Of a stretch of DNA of 64,000 nucleotides, positions 1 to 14,082 are shown one piece after another. Location of the stretch: positions 14,375,167 to 14,439,166 of the forward strand of contig NC_059302.1 in assembly GCF_017591435.1 (NCBI RefSeq), given 5' to 3'. Both the position numbers and the translations under genes were made by a program. The notes beneath the pieces were generated by a model, which had not been told where the DNA came from, did not search any database, and saw only the letters and a list, made by a program, of their open reading frames with translations. The DNA is from Portunus trituberculatus (taxonomy: Eukaryota; Arthropoda; Malacostraca; Decapoda; Portunidae). How positions within the stretch are numbered: the first letter of the stretch is position 1; the number at the start of each line of letters is the position of its first letter.

Positions 1-50
1 AGGGATTATGTAAGTACATATCTGAGTTTGGTACATATTGGAGTGAGTTA

Positions 51-175
51 TTTTTTTTTTTTTATACCATGTGGGCTTTTCACGGAATTTATGGGCTAAA
101 GGGATACTTTTAGGGTACCTCCTATCTTAAAGCCCACCTGCTAGGAAACCGTTGCCCAGTGAGGAAGCGAGTTAT
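51..175 (-). repeat. SINE fragment, 3' half
   Basis: Read on the minus strand, this stretch matches the 3' half of the tRNA-derived SINE at 30637-30843. Shared landmarks are the tract around 'cctagcaggtggg', the 'aggaggtacc' block and the terminal 'catggtataaa'. It ends in a poly-A, seen as poly-T at 51-63. The tRNA-like 5' part is missing, so this is a 5'-truncated insertion. Confidence 0.7.
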
Positions 176-720
176 GTGGGGTTTTGAAGATGTTCACAGA
201 AAAATGCGTTTTCTCGACTTTCAGTTTTTCAGCATATACTGTTGAATAACTTTTTCAGTAATTGGTCAATTTCAAAAATTTTTGCAGCAAAATGATCAAC
301 AACCTCATCTTAACAAATGCTAGCATGATAATGCATGAACTCACTCAAATAAATTTACAACAGGCTTATAAACTCAAATTTTGATGAAAAAAAAGGTAAC
401 AATTTGGCGTGTAATGAAATTGTTATAACATAGGTTATGTGTATGCCGATGCTAACATTTATTTGTTGTTATGTATATTATATGTGGTTAAGAGGAAATT
501 GCCACACTGTTATTAGTTTTGATTTTATAATGGTATTTTGAATTATTTTCTTATCGCCGAAAAAATATTTATTGCAAAAAAACTACGCCACATTTGTGTA
601 CCAAATTAACACTGAAGACGTACACCATAAACGTACACCTTGTGTATAAATATTATTGAATTCGGTGAAAAAATAGCAATGGGAGAGCCAAAAAACCGAT
701 ATTGATATCGAGTCATCGAA
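176..720. other. AT-rich spacer, nothing recognised
   Basis: No coding potential, inverted repeat or familiar element end is visible in these 545 bases. It lies past the 3' side of the LINE that starts at 721 on the minus strand, and may include that element's 3' tail, but I see no poly-A or tail repeat to prove it. Confidence 0.4.
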
Positions 721-3203
721 TTACCACCTTAATATAAATCTCATAGCCTGGTTTTGAATTTTCTCAAGTTTTTCAAGTCTCCCGTCACCATAGCACGAGA
801 GTGTGGGGCTGGCATACTCAAAGAGGGACCTCACTGTGCTGATATACAATATTCTCAGGACTGGCACACCAATGCCTCTGCCATGCCAGGCTAGGACCTT
901 CAAGGCCCTTAGTCTTGCACAACACTGTGTCTTAAGGTAATCGATTTCTGCCTCCTTACTCTCAGCAGTGTAACCAATATACACGCCTAGATATTTATAC
1001 GAGGTGACTCTCTCAATGCTTTGGTTGTTTATGTGAAGCTCCTGTCTCGTCTTGGCTCGACACATAAATTTTGTCTTATGTTCATTGATAATAAGGCCCA
1101 GTCTTTGTGACAAGGGGGTAAATCTCGAGATTGCCTCATGCATTGCTTTCATAGATTTGTTCTGTATTAGAATATCATCAGCATAGCAGGTGATATTAAC
1201 TCCCCGTCCAAAGTTTTCTTTTACAACTCTATTCATAAGAACATTAAAGAGTGCCGGACTAAGAACCCCCTTGAGGGGTGCCAAGCTCCATGCATTTTTC
1301 ATTGGAGATGGCTCCCTGAAAAAACACTCTTGCTTTTCTGTCATACAGATAGTCGCCGACCCAATGTAGTAATTTACTGTTGACACCCATGTTTGCCAGT
1401 TCAAATATTATATCGCCATTAGCCCTATCAAACGGCCCCTTTTGGTCAATGAAGGTCCTGCAGTAGTCATACTCATTAGTCAAACAGTGAGAGCTCCTGA
1501 TGTGTCTTTCCCCTTCATAAAACCATAGAGTGACTCGTGCAGTTAGTCTTCGATAACAAAGTTAAGTCTCTCTAGTAGGATTCTCTCCATCATTTTGCTG
1601 CAACAAGACGTAAGAGAGATGGGCCTAACATCATTGTCGCTCTTGGGTATTGGAATTATTATGGAGTTTTTCCATGCTCTTGGAAGTCTTCTCTCATTAT
1701 AGCTCATATTAAAAAGCCTTAGAAGTGGTCCATTATCGATACCTGCCAGGCAATTCAGAATGTCATATGTCAGACCGTCTTCACCTGGTGCCGTAGATTT
1801 CCCATTCTTAACAGCCCTCAGTAATTCATCTTTAGTTATTGCTACGCAAGTTGGTGCACCTGTGTTTATGGGATTAAGAATTACCTGGCGTCTTTCGTCC
1901 TGCCACTCATCAACTGCTCGTTTTACCTCCGGCGGCAACCCACCCCTCAAGGCGGCCTGGCACCACTGCTCAGCCAACTCATTCGCTCGAGCTTCAGAAC
2001 ACGGATGCGCTAATCCTTTACATGTCTTGCCACGGACTTTATTTATTTCTTTCCATATTTTATGTGAATTTGTACTTCTCCCTATTTTACTTGTAAATTG
2101 TTCCCAGTGTTCACCTCGAATCTCATTTCTCATTCTACCGCATTCTTTAGCAGTGTCAAGCAACGCAACTCTCGATGACTCGTCCCTCCCTGTCTGCTCC
2201 CATTTTTTATGTGCTGCACGCAAAACTCTATTCCATTTTTGTATTATTGGATCGTCTGCATAGGTTTTGTATTGCCTTTTGTTATGTATTTTATGGCATC
2301 TCTGAGCATTACTCAGAATATCATTAATTTTAATTATGAAGTTTTCATAATATTGATCCGGGCTGGTTGGTTCAATAGCTCCTGTTCCACTCTGCGATAC
2401 AACTGATAAAATTTTTAACTCCTTCCTTCGTCTTTGGCAGCATAAGTCGCTTTCTTGAAGGCTGTGCTGAGTTTATCTTTTTTAATGGGATCGAGATGCC
2501 AAGGGCAAAGTGGTCACTAACCAGCTCTGACACCACCTCACACTCCCCACCAATCCCCTGACCATTAAGTATACAGGCATAATCCAGCCTGCCACCCTTA
2601 ATGTGCGTTACACAAGGAGCTCCCAGTAGCTGTGCATCGGGGTGATCTTGCAAGAAATTATAAAATGTATTTCCATTGATATTGTCAACACCATTTAAGT
2701 TTCCTAGTTTCATATGTTTTACATTGAAATCGCCAGCTATCAGCGTTACGTCATCGTAAATATAGTCAGGAATATTATTTCCATTGAAGCTATTTTTAGA
2801 TATATACAGATTTACTATATTTGAGGCGTTGCGTGACGTAGGGCGATAAGCGCCGAAAATAAAAAACGGAGAAAAACGCGGTCAAATTTGTGCGACATTT
2901 GGAATGCAATACCTCAGCAACGGATAAAACTAGAGAGTTGGGGTTGGTCTTAAAAGAAAGCTTAGAATGTCTACTTTATGTCTGTCATAAAATCAAACAC
3001 ATCATCTTGCCATAATATGAAAGGATTAACGGTGAAATTATATTTTAGCTTTTTTACACAGTGTTAAATCGGCGAAAAATGTGGTCATTGGTTTATATCT
3101 CAGAACTATGATACGTTGTTGAAAAACTATAATACCATGCATAAAGTAAACATCCTAAGCTTTTATTTAAGACCAATCTCAGCTCTCTAGCTTGATCCGT
3201 TTT

Positions 3204-3476
3204 TTAGCTATCGCATTCCAAATGAAAAGAAATACGCCAAAAGGATTCATGTATTTTCCTAATGTTATCTAAGCCCAACTTATCATAGCAACCATCCTTG
3301 CATGCAAGCCCTTCCTCACGCTTTTTTACAACTTTCCCTGTATCTCGGCTCACGTATTCCTGGCCGGTGTTCCGTTTGGTTTTCGCCACAATTCTCTTCC
3401 ACTCACTAGGGCTGGGGCCTGTTTTGCGTTGTAATAAGCCCCCTTCGGCACTCCCCTCACCACTGTTAGAAGCCAT
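3204..3476 (-). CDS. Leftover exon of an unidentified element protein
   Basis: An open frame of about 90 codons starts at an ATG at 3476 (MASNSGEG) and runs to 3204. It is basic in the middle (WKRIVAKTKRN, then GQEYVSRDTGK) and ends with a loose Cys/Gly section and SFWRI. I recall this layout (W, K-rich, RN-x-G-x-x-Y-x-S, cysteine pair, FW-x-I) from the N-terminus of uncharacterised arthropod proteins found in multicopy elements, but I cannot name the family. It probably encodes the DNA-binding start of the parental transposase. The end lies inside the internal hairpin, so the final residues may be chance sequence. Confidence 0.45.
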   Translation of the reverse strand: MASNSGEGSAEGGLLQRKTGPSPSEWKRIVAKTKRNTGQEYVSRDTGKVVKKREEGLACKDGCYDKLGLDNIRKIHESFWRISFHLECDS

Positions 3477-3613
3477 AACACGGTATCTACTGACCAACGT
3501 TATAAAAAAAAACACAAAAAAAGTTATTAATCACGGGGTTTGCGGAGACAATAGCGTAGACTGGCTTGGCTGGTGGCGGGCCGCGGGCAGCTGGGGATGC
3601 ATAGCAGGCAGTG

Positions 3614-3660
3614 ATTGGCTGAGGCAGAGCTATGCGGTACGCTACACAGCAAGGGATTGG
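3614..3660 (-). promoter_or_regulatory. Two CCAAT boxes upstream of the exon
   Basis: On the minus strand, CCAAT motifs lie at 3618-3614 and 3660-3656, about 140 and 180 bases upstream of the ATG at 3476, in a GC-rich patch. This fits a promoter for the exon, but it is inferred from motifs only. Confidence 0.35.
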
Positions 3661-4196
3661 TCACTCGGCTTGTCACTTATCTCCCCTCGTGAAGGCTGGG
3701 TTGATGCATGACGGATGGAGCTACAGTACGGAGAAAAGTTAATGTTATGTTATGGGATTTTTTACCATGAAGGCGTTGGCGCTTACTCCTAAGTTTGGTA
3801 CCGCTGGAAAGCTGAGACTTTGGCGAAGACAGTGCTATACATAACTCAATTTCATCTATGGTGGCGCTTAACTCCCTCCGTCACGCAATGCCTCATTTAG
3901 CATACCACTCTAAAAAAAATTTAATGGCTATACTTTCAATACCCTCCTCCCTTACTGGTTGTGCAACAAGTTCCGACGGTATAGTTTGTTTAACGTACGT
4001 AGAAAGCCCTCTTACTCCTTCGCCGGCAGACAGGTAATAACACTGATACCCCCTTAGCTGTAGTAAAGAGCCACCATCCCTATCACATGTTTCTTGAAGA
4101 AGTATAACATCACATGAGTGTTTTGAGACATAATAATGAATATCTGCAACTCTATTTTGAACACTGTTTACATTCCATGATACAATTTTAAGGTTA

Positions 4197-6151
4197 TTAT
4201 CCAGATCCATTGTCAATGTCAAGTTCATCTACAGAGGTGAGTTTATCCACTCTCTCTATTATTGCTGTAGCAGCATCCACGCATCTTTGCACTTCTCCCC
4301 ACATTGAAATAAACTCATCCTTTTGCTTACCACTTTTCTGCCACCTGTGCATGAGAACATTAAAATCTACACCAACTGATATGATGGGATGTCTTACTTT
4401 ATCTGCATTTTCAGCACTCAGATCACTACTATCAGCACTATTGACTATACTCTTGCAACCTGACACATGTTTTTTATCGACAATTTTGTTTTTCACTGAC
4501 TCAGATTCATTACTATCATTCGCTTCACTCCTTGCATTGCATTCTTTTTCCCCCAGTAGATCATTAACTTTCTTACCAATGGCTTCAATTTCACTCACTA
4601 GATGTTGTAGGAAACTTTTAAGTTCCCCGTCTGGCATAGTTACCGGCGCTGCAGCATCACTTGTATGAGTGGTAATCCCTTCGTGGTGGCTCGCTGGTGG
4701 TGGTTGGGTCGCTGCTCCGCTGTGTGGGGGGTGGCGGCACAGAGAGGGAGAGTAGGATTATTTCTCTGCTCGCTTCCTCTCTGCGTATCACCCAGGGCTG
4801 GCCAGACACCTGCTTGCCCTCTGGTGCTTCCCAGGCTAGGTGGTGGTGGCGGAGGAGGGACGGGCGGCTGATCAGCATGACTGACTCCGCTCCACGGTGC
4901 TGGTGTACTTCGGAAGTATCTACGTTGGTCGCTTGATTCTTCTCTAGCTTCTGTAGTATTTCTCCTCACCACAGGTTTCCGGGGGCACACTGATGATTTA
5001 GCATTATGGTCCATCTGACAGTTGGCACAACGTGGCTCCACGCGTGTTCCATTCCTTATCTTGTCACCACAGACACTAGAGAGATGTTTCCTGCCACAGA
5101 ATCTGCACCTTACGTCTTCTTGGCACTGCCAGGCCTTGTGGTTCCATCAGCTATATCGTAGACAAATTTCAGGCTGATGTATGTACGGTGCAAGGGGTCT
5201 GTATCCTATGCCTGAGATAAATACCTTTTCAGGAACTTCTCCTTTAATCAGTGCGACGACCTGACTTCTTTCTTCACCTCTCACTGTATGTCTTTTTGCC
5301 GAGACAAACTGCTGGTCATCAAGAAGAAACTCAGGATCTAACACATGTGGGTAGCGGAAAACAATAACTTTCGTAAGTTTTTCCTTCTCCTCCGGCGTTT
5401 GAAGTATGATGCCCTCATAACCTTGTGTAGTGAGAAAATCCAATGCATCCAGGCTCCCCACTGTTACATAAGGCCGGTGCGTTCCTTCCTTGAACAGCGC
5501 CTCGAAACTCCTATAGGTGCAACTTAGTTTAGCAGTCCATACTAGTTTATCATGGTAGGTTAAGTCTGTCTCTCTCGGGAACAGCAATCGTTTCTTCTCC
5601 CGCAAAGTCCCCGGGCTGCCCTCCTGTCTGGATGGTGTGGGGGGGAGAGAAACCTCCTGGTTGGGTGGGGTAGGGTGATCTACAGCCTCCTGGTTGGGAC
5701 CACTGGAAGGGGAAGAGGGAGCAGGCCTGACCTGAGCGGCGTTACCACCACCCTGGCTGGATTCCTCGGGAGGGGGTACAGCCGTGACCTGACCTGCTGT
5801 TCCGCCTCTCCCTAAAATCACACGTGGTTTCATCCCATTGCCACCGGCCTCTCGATGCTTCCCAGATTCACTCACAGTCCTTGCATCTCGCATTTTTTTG
5901 CTATCTCGGTTGTCACTTTCTTCATCACTAAGTCGTCTAGCAGCTTTTTTATTTTGCTTAGTCCTTTGCTTTTTGCTTATAACTTCCACGTAATCATCTT
6001 CCATGACAGAGAGATCTGATTCACCACTTGCTGTACTTTCACTCATTATTCTTTTGTCTGTTTCAATGACACACTTCGCCATGTTGCTGCAGTTTTGTTG
6101 TTTTAGTAATATCAGCGGAGAGCAAGCGCTCATCCGTGACACTACACACAC
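4197..6151 (-). pseudogene. LINE ORF1: gag-like zinc-knuckle protein, broken
   Basis: ORF1 proteins of this type bind element RNA in the cytoplasm. The N-terminal part (6151-5147, up to 334 codons; a second ATG lies near 6082) is acidic and basic, then rich in proline, glycine and serine, then a folded region before the knuckles. Two CCHC knuckles follow between 5110 and 4990: one C-x2-C-x3-H-x4-C and one C-x2-C-x3-H-x5-C. A proline-rich stretch (about 4900-4850) and a charged C-terminus complete it at 4197. Breaks are a stop and frame change near 5147 and another at 4640. The last codons overlap the ORF2 start by 14 bases. Confidence 0.8.
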
Positions 6152-6330
6152 ACAAGGTTAACACACAGTACTCGTGATCACGAATGTAGCATCAAGGGAG
6201 GAAGATGGAAGGGAAGGCTGCACCCAGCCTCACCTGGCAGCCTAAACGGCCTGAGTGAGAGGTCAGGAGTGGACGCAAAGCCATAAACACTAATGATACC
6301 ACCTCATTCAACCTGTGATATTTTGGTAAC
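6152..6330. other. LINE 5' untranslated region or junction
   Basis: Non-coding sequence between the ORF1 start and the Tigger remnant. It probably holds the LINE 5' UTR. I see no clear boundary or target-site duplication. Confidence 0.35.
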
Positions 6331-7109
6331 CATAGCATCTAGAGACTTCTGGTTTTCTGCATTGCAAAAGAGGAAGAGTTGCTTGTGGGCAGAACACCAT
6401 TTGTACTCACTAGTTTATTGAATTTCCAAGTGTAATCAGTATGTGAATACAGGCTATTTTGTGTGTTTCTCGCCAAACCTGCCGAGTTAGCGTGAGTGAA
6501 AACTCCTAACTTGCATTCGTACTTACCGACACTGTGATAGAGCTTTGTATATGTAGTACGGAGGAGGAATTGGTGAGTTACCCATGCCTTACTATTAGCA
6601 CACCACGTGACCTGGAGTTTCTCTTTTAACACCTTATGTTCTTTAAAGGCCCTGGGGTTCTCAGAATGATACACCAACAATGGTTTGACTTTACAGTTAC
6701 TACTAGCGTTAGCGCACAGGGCCAAGTCACAGATACGCACACCACGTTCAAATATTGCAATTATCTTGTGTTTCATATCCATTGTGAGACTCTTCTAAAT
6801 TTCTTCTTTTCAGCCTTCTTATTTTTACTTTTGGAACACATGATCACGAGGTCTTGAGTTCACAAAACTTAAGAAAAAATACACACTGCCGAGGAGGACA
6901 GACACATACATGCACAAATGATGAACAACGATACACAACGCGGGCTGAATGTTCAGGCGGACGCGGGAAGCCGAGCGATTGCTGTGCCACCAACCGATGG
7001 TTATTCGTATCTTAAAATTATCTTCGTATTTTGAAGCGTAAATTATATTAAATTTTTCGTCATATATAAAAAAAATTGTATGTTGGAGCGTTCGTATCTT
7101 GAAGTATTA
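6331..7109 (-). mobile_element. Tigger-G remnant with internally deleted transposase
   Basis: The right end reads as a Tigger/pogo terminus ('ttcgtatcttgaagta' next to TA at 7108-7111). On the minus strand a basic N-terminus begins at 6848 (MCSKSKNKK), changes frame, and continues from 6782 as MDMKHKIIAI, the start of a CENP-B/psq-type helix-turn-helix. It then jumps to KVKPLLVYHSENPRAFK, part of the DDE_1 catalytic domain. A large internal deletion is therefore likely. The low-coordinate end is lost against the LINE. Confidence 0.65.
6339..6848 (-). pseudogene. Tigger transposase, N-terminus joined to DDE piece
   Basis: The intact protein would bind its own terminal repeats in the nucleus and catalyse cut-and-paste movement. 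Only the first part of the helix-turn-helix and a short DDE_1 segment (around residues 30-75 of the 6782-6339 frame) remain. The catalytic aspartates are not recognisable. The last 70 residues do not resemble the family and may be out of frame. A frameshift separates the basic start (6848) from MDMKHK (6782). Confidence 0.6.
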
Positions 7110-7111
7110 TA

Positions 7112-8078
7112 CAGGCAAACCCCGTTTAACGAAGGTTCACACAACAAAATTTCACTACAACGAAGGTTTCATTTTACTACCATCTGCTCATTTAACGAAT
7201 ACCCAACTCGCTTTAACGAAGTTTTATCCAGATAATTTTTTCCAAGTTTGAAAGCCCCGCCGTATCATGCAAGCCGACAAGCTTTTGAATACACTAGCAG
7301 CCGCAAATACTAAGGCCTGCCTCAGGAGAAATCCTGGGATACCTGTAAAATCAAGATCAAGATCAAGATCAAGCCTCTCGTGGAAAACACGCACCACTCA
7401 CTCCCATAACAGCGTCAGCAGCTCGTCTTCACTCGCTCAACTTACCACCAAAACTCCTTGCAATGTGGCCAAGCATTCCTAAGAAGACCAGGAAGTCTCT
7501 TATTCTCGAAGTGAAGCTGGATATTATTCACAGACACGAGAGAGGCGAGAAAACTATAGCATTGCTGGCCACCATCTTGACTCCATCTACAGTCTCTACT
7601 ATTTTCAAGTCAGCAGACTCTATTAAGAAGGCTGGTGAGAATGTATCTTCCTTGCAAGCTAAAAGAACCACCTGAACTCATGACTCTACAATGGATAAAA
7701 TGGAAAGCCTTATGGAAATGTGGTACATAAGTTTTGTATGCGGTACAATGATGCGCACTTTGTTTACATTCCACAGGTTGCCGATTAGTGTCTTTCCCGT
7801 TTCACTCTCCCTTCCTTCATAAATTTAAGATCATCAACATTATAAAGCTACGTACATACATACATTAGCGTACATTATAATGACTTAAATTAAATTTAAC
7901 TGCCTAAATGTTAAACTTCATAATTTTTACTTTCATTAAACCTTTCACCATACTATGATGCACTGTCGCTTTGCTTACTCTCAGTGGAAGTTCAAGTCAG
8001 GGTTAAACTTGTTATAATCTGTTAAAAGTTTCGCTAAAGCAGTTTGAACGCAACCCTTCGTTAAACTGGGGTTGCCTG
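7112..8078 (+). mobile_element. Tigger-A element, copy 1
   Basis: TIRs begin CAGGCAAACCCCGTTTAACG at 7112 and end in GGGGTTGCCTG at 8078, with TA on both sides. At 967 bases this is a non-autonomous derivative: it keeps the transposase N-terminus and lacks the DDE domain. A 'gatcaa' repeat at about 7350-7375 recurs in other copies. The same family occurs at 8262, 44096, 48894, 51877 and 55057, with an end fragment at 37875. Confidence 0.85.
7463..7675 (+). CDS. CENP-B/psq-type DNA-binding N-terminus (Tigger-A)
   Basis: Seventy codons start at MWPSIPKKTRKS and carry the helix-turn-helix signature of pogo/Tigger transposases (LDIIHRHERGEK, then TPSTVSTIFKSADSIKKA). In the parent element this domain recognises the terminal repeats. 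The frame ends shortly after QAKRTT, and no catalytic domain follows. A few residues in the first helix region look shifted relative to copies at 44456 and 49531. It could make a small DNA-binding peptide if transcribed, but no evidence of use is visible. Confidence 0.6.
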   Translation: MWPSIPKKTRKSLILEVKLDIIHRHERGEKTIALLATILTPSTVSTIFKSADSIKKAGENVSSLQAKRTT

Positions 8079-8083
8079 TATAC

Positions 8084-9237
<1,154 letters not shown>

Positions 9238-9251
9238 TATTTATACATATA

Positions 9252-10475
<1,224 letters not shown>

Positions 10476-13340
10476 TCTGCAACATTCACGGTCTTAGATC
10501 GAATTTTCAATCTGTAAAACACCATCTCTCCTCTACTAAACCTCATTTTCTTGTTCTTACTGACACGCAGGTGTCTGACGCAACTGACAGTAGCCCATTT
10601 TCTGCTCACTCCTACTTTCTCTATCCTCATTTTCATTCCAAAGCTACATGTTGCATCTGTGTGCGCAATAACTTAACTTGCTCTCATGCCCACGCTCTTG
10701 AATCTTGAAAGTTTTCCACCATCTGGCTTTGACTCAATAGTCACTCTCTAACCAAATTTATCTGTGCTGTCTATATCTCTCCTAACTCCTCTGACTATAG
10801 TAAATTCTTTGAGTATTTAACTTCCAAAGTGGAGCACATTCTGTCCCCCTATCCTTTTGCGGAGATCTCCATCCTTGGAGATTTCAATGTTCACCACCAC
10901 ATTTGGCTTTCCTCTCCCTTCACTGACCATCCTGGTGAACTAGCCTTCAACTTTGCTATCCTCCATGACCTAGAGCAACTGGTGCAACACCCTACCCGCA
11001 TTCCCAACCATCTTGCAGATACACTCAACATTCTTGATCTTTTTTTTACCTCTAATCCTTCTGCTTATGCTGTTACCCTGTCTTTTCCATTGGGTTCCTC
11101 CTATCACAATCTCATTTCTGTATCTTGCCCTATTTCTGCAATCCCTCCTCAGTATCCCCCCAAATGGAGATGCCTCTGGCATTTTGTTTCTGCCAGTTGG
11201 CGGCACCTGAGGAGGTATTATGCTGATTTTCCCTGCAATAATTACTGTTTCCATGTCAGAGAGCCATCTCTGTGTGTTGAATGTATAACAGAGGTGACAG
11301 CATCCAGCATGGAGGTGTACATTCCTCATTCTTTCTCTCAACCTAAACCTTCTAAACCTTGGTTTAACACAGCCTGTTCTTGTGCTATTCATGATAGAGG
11401 GGTTGCCCACAAAAAGGTACTAAGTGTCTTGAGCCTGAATCTCATGCACTTTATAATTCTGCCTGGAATCATGCCAAGTCTGTTCTTCAACTTACCAAAG
11501 CCTCCTTCATAAATATAAAATGTCAAAATCTTTCAAACTCTAACTCCCCTCGTGACTTCTGGCATCTGGCCTAAAACATCTCCAATAAATTTACTTCTTC
11601 ATCTTTCCCTCCTTTATTTCATCCTGATAGCACCACTGCCATCTTATCTGTCTCTAAAGCTGAACTCTTCTCCCAAACCTTTACTAACAGCTCATGCCTT
11701 CAATCAAAGTTCTTTATAATGATATTTTCCATGCCCTCGCTGGCCTAAATCTTCGGAAGGCTTATGGACCTGATGGGGTCCCTCCTATTTTTCTAAGAAA
11801 ACTATGCTTTCTGCTTGCACCTTTCCTGGCCAAACTCTTTCAACTATGTCTATAGACTTCTACCTTTCCTTTTTGCTGGAAGTTTGCCTACATTTAGCCT
11901 GTTCCTATGAAAGTTGACTGTTCTAATCCCTCAAACTACTGTCCTATAGCTTTGATTTCTTGCTCATCTAAAGTTTTTTAATCTATCCTCTATAGGAAGA
12001 TTCTCAAACATGTCACTTCACAATATTCTATCTGATTGCCGGTATGGCTTCTGTCAGGGTCATCCTACTGGTAATCTTCTGGTTTTCCTTACCAAGTCTT
12101 AGTCATCCCCTTTTAAAGATTTTAATGAAATTTTTGCTGTTACATTAGACATATCAAAAGCTTTTGATAGAGTCTGGCACAAAGCTTTGATTTCAAAACT
12201 GCCCACCTAGTTTCTATCCTTCTCTCTGCAATCTAATCTCAAGTTTCTTTACTGACTGTTCTATTGCAGACATAGTAGACAGCCACTGTTCTTCTAAATC
12301 CATTAATAGTAGTGTTACTCAGGGTTCTATCCTGTCGCCCACTCTCTTTCTATTATTCATTAATGATCTTCTCAAGCAAAACTTCTTGTCCTATCCACTC
12401 CTATGCTGATGATACCACCTTACATCTTTCCACATCCTTTCAGAGGTGACCAACCCTTCAGGAAGTCAACAGATCATGCAGGGATACCACAGAGTGCCAG
12501 ACTTCTGATCTTTCTAAGATTTTCTATTGGGGTAGAAAACTTAGTAGTTTTCAATGCCTCAAAAACTCAATTCCTCCATCTATCAACTCAACACAACCTT
12601 CCAGACAACTATCTCCTCTTCTTCAATGACACTCAACTGTCTTCTCTTCTACACTGAATATTCTTGGTCTATCCTTTACTAATAATCTTAACTGGACACT
12701 TCACATCTCATCTCTTGCTAAAACAGCTTCTATTAAGTTAGGCATTCTGAGGTATCTCTGTCAGTTTTTCTCACCCCTCCAACTGCTGACTCTGTACAAG
12801 GGTCTTATCCGTCCTTGTATGGAGTGGTCTTTGCATGTTTTGGGGGAAGGGGGCTTCCACTCACACAGTTTAATTAGATAGGGTGGAATCAAAACCTTTT
12901 CATCTCATCAACTCCGCTCCTCTGACTGACTGTCTTCAGCCTCTTTCTCACCACCGAAAAGTTGCATCTCTATCTTTTATTGCTATTTTCATGCTAACTG
13001 GTCTACTGATCTTGCTAACTGCACTCCTCCCTTCCTCCTGTGGCCTCACTGCACATGGCCTTCTCATTTCTCTCATCTCTGTTCTGTCCAACTCTCTAAT
13101 ATAAGAGTTAACTAGTATTCTCAATCATTCATACTTTTCTCTGGTAAACTCTAGAACTCCCTGTCTGCTTCTGTATTTCCATCTTCTTATGACTTGACTT
13201 CTTTTAAGGGGAAGGTTTCAAGACATTTGTCCCTGTCTTTTGGCTAATTCTTTACTAATCTTTTAGGGAATTTGCATTCAAGTGGGCCTTTTTCTTTAGT
13301 TTTGTTAACATTGGCTAGTTTCCCTCTTGCATAAGAAAAA

Positions 13341-13347
<7 letters not shown>
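10476..13347 (+). pseudogene. Jockey-like LINE (family B), copy 1, old
   Basis: The copy begins inside the endonuclease (NIHGLRSNFQS) and runs through GDFNVHHHIWL at about 10880, the endonuclease end around 11110 (GSSYHN where SDHN is expected), and the RT region: RKAYGPDGVP near 11757, SKAFDRVWHK near 12157, a box close to GVPQGS near 12310, and a broken YADD near 12400. It ends near 13335 in poly-A that runs into (TA)n. Many stops and frameshifts show it is much older than copies at 38911 and 53340, which have the same order of motifs. The 5' end is truncated. The function was target nicking and reverse transcription. Confidence 0.8.

Positions 13348-13348
<1 letters not shown>

Positions 13349-13405
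<57 letters not shown>
13349..13405. repeat. (TA)n at the LINE poly-A
   Basis: About 28 TA units directly after the poly-A of the LINE at 13335-13348. The array may have grown from the A-rich tail or predate the insertion. Confidence 0.95.
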
Positions 13406-13411
<6 letters not shown>

Positions 13412-13891
13412 TATTTATTTATTTATTCCCTCGCTATTTCGCAGTTCGCCTTTCGCGGCTTCACTGTTTTGCGGTTTTATACATACTCATAGATATGTTC
13501 TGCGGATTTTTCACTATATCATGGGGTCTGTGGCGTCACTTACAAATAGTGTACGTACAGTAATTCGGTAAGTTGGTGTGTAATAACGACGACAATGTAC
13601 GTAAAGCACTGTACATGTATTGTTCGTATACATATGGAGCCTCACCCAATATCTTCCCTTGTTGTATCCAAGGCCCATAGAATAGAAGGTCGACCTACGC
13701 ACAGCTCTGGGGCTAGTGATGTCAGCCAGGTTCACCAACAGGGGAGTCCCCTCCCAGGATGTGCCTTTCTTGCACGGAAACCTCACGCTCTCCCTCTGCC
13801 CGCTGAGCAAATCATACTTACCTGGCACAGGAGACAAGTTTTGTGAAGGCTTCTCTGCTTCCTATTACTGCCCCACACCTTCTTGCCAGCA

Positions 13892-14010
<119 letters not shown>

Positions 14011-14082
14011 TGTCAGAGCACTTTCTCTCTTTGACCATTGTATCATTATCATATTTAATGATATTCATACTCTTGCTGTTAT

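Larger units (their letters stand above)
2823..3894. mobile_element. TIR DNA transposon inserted in the LINE endonuclease
   Basis: The ends are inverted repeats of about 32 bases (28 match), beginning GAGGCGTTGCGTGACG on the left and GAGGCATTGCGTGACG read inward from the right. ATTT directly repeats on both sides (2819-2822 and 3895-3898), which fits a 4-bp target-site duplication. Removing 1072 bases plus one ATTT brings the two halves of the LINE endonuclease together. Inside, about 100 bases at 2889-2995 are inverted again at 3110-3225, giving a strong internal hairpin. The superfamily is unknown to me. It is probably a deletion derivative that kept the first coding exon of its parent. Confidence 0.85.
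721..4228 (-). pseudogene. LINE ORF2: endonuclease-reverse transcriptase, broken
   Basis: ORF2 would nick target DNA and copy the element RNA into it. The endonuclease N-terminus lies at 4228-3895 (SWNVNS and LLQET motifs). After the inserted transposon it resumes at 2818 with GDFN and a SDH box near residue 67 of the 2713-2372 segment. RT fingers follow at 2223-1543 (RPISLTS box), the GTPQGG box near 1270, and the catalytic YADD at about 1180. Breaks: a frameshift near 3920, another near 2372, one between 1543 and 1483, one near 1265, and a stop at 721 where the family normally continues. The start ATG at 4210 or 4228 overlaps the end of ORF1. It cannot make a working protein. Confidence 0.85.
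721..6151 (-). mobile_element. I/Jockey-type LINE, two ORFs, degenerate
   Basis: On the minus strand this reads as a two-ORF non-LTR retrotransposon. ORF1 is a gag-like protein with zinc knuckles (6151 to 4197). ORF2 has an apurinic-type endonuclease followed by reverse transcriptase (4228 to 721). The endonuclease is split by a TIR transposon at 2823-3894. Frameshifts and stops interrupt both ORFs. The coding sequence stops soon after the RT thumb region, so an RNase H domain, present in some I-clade elements, is either lost or was never there. The zinc-knuckle ORF1 and the GTPQGG box favour the I/Nimb or Jockey group over CR1, but I cannot fix the clade by eye. Confidence 0.8.

Noticed and set aside
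4657..4936. Overlapping open frames on both strands over the ORF1 proline-rich part, and plus-strand frames at 1760-2263 and 4210-4668
   Set aside because: They are shadows of the minus-strand LINE ORFs.
7340..7380. CRISPR-like repeats (the 'gatcaa' tracts)
   Set aside because: Short tandem hexamers in a transposon of a eukaryotic genome; no spacers or cas genes.
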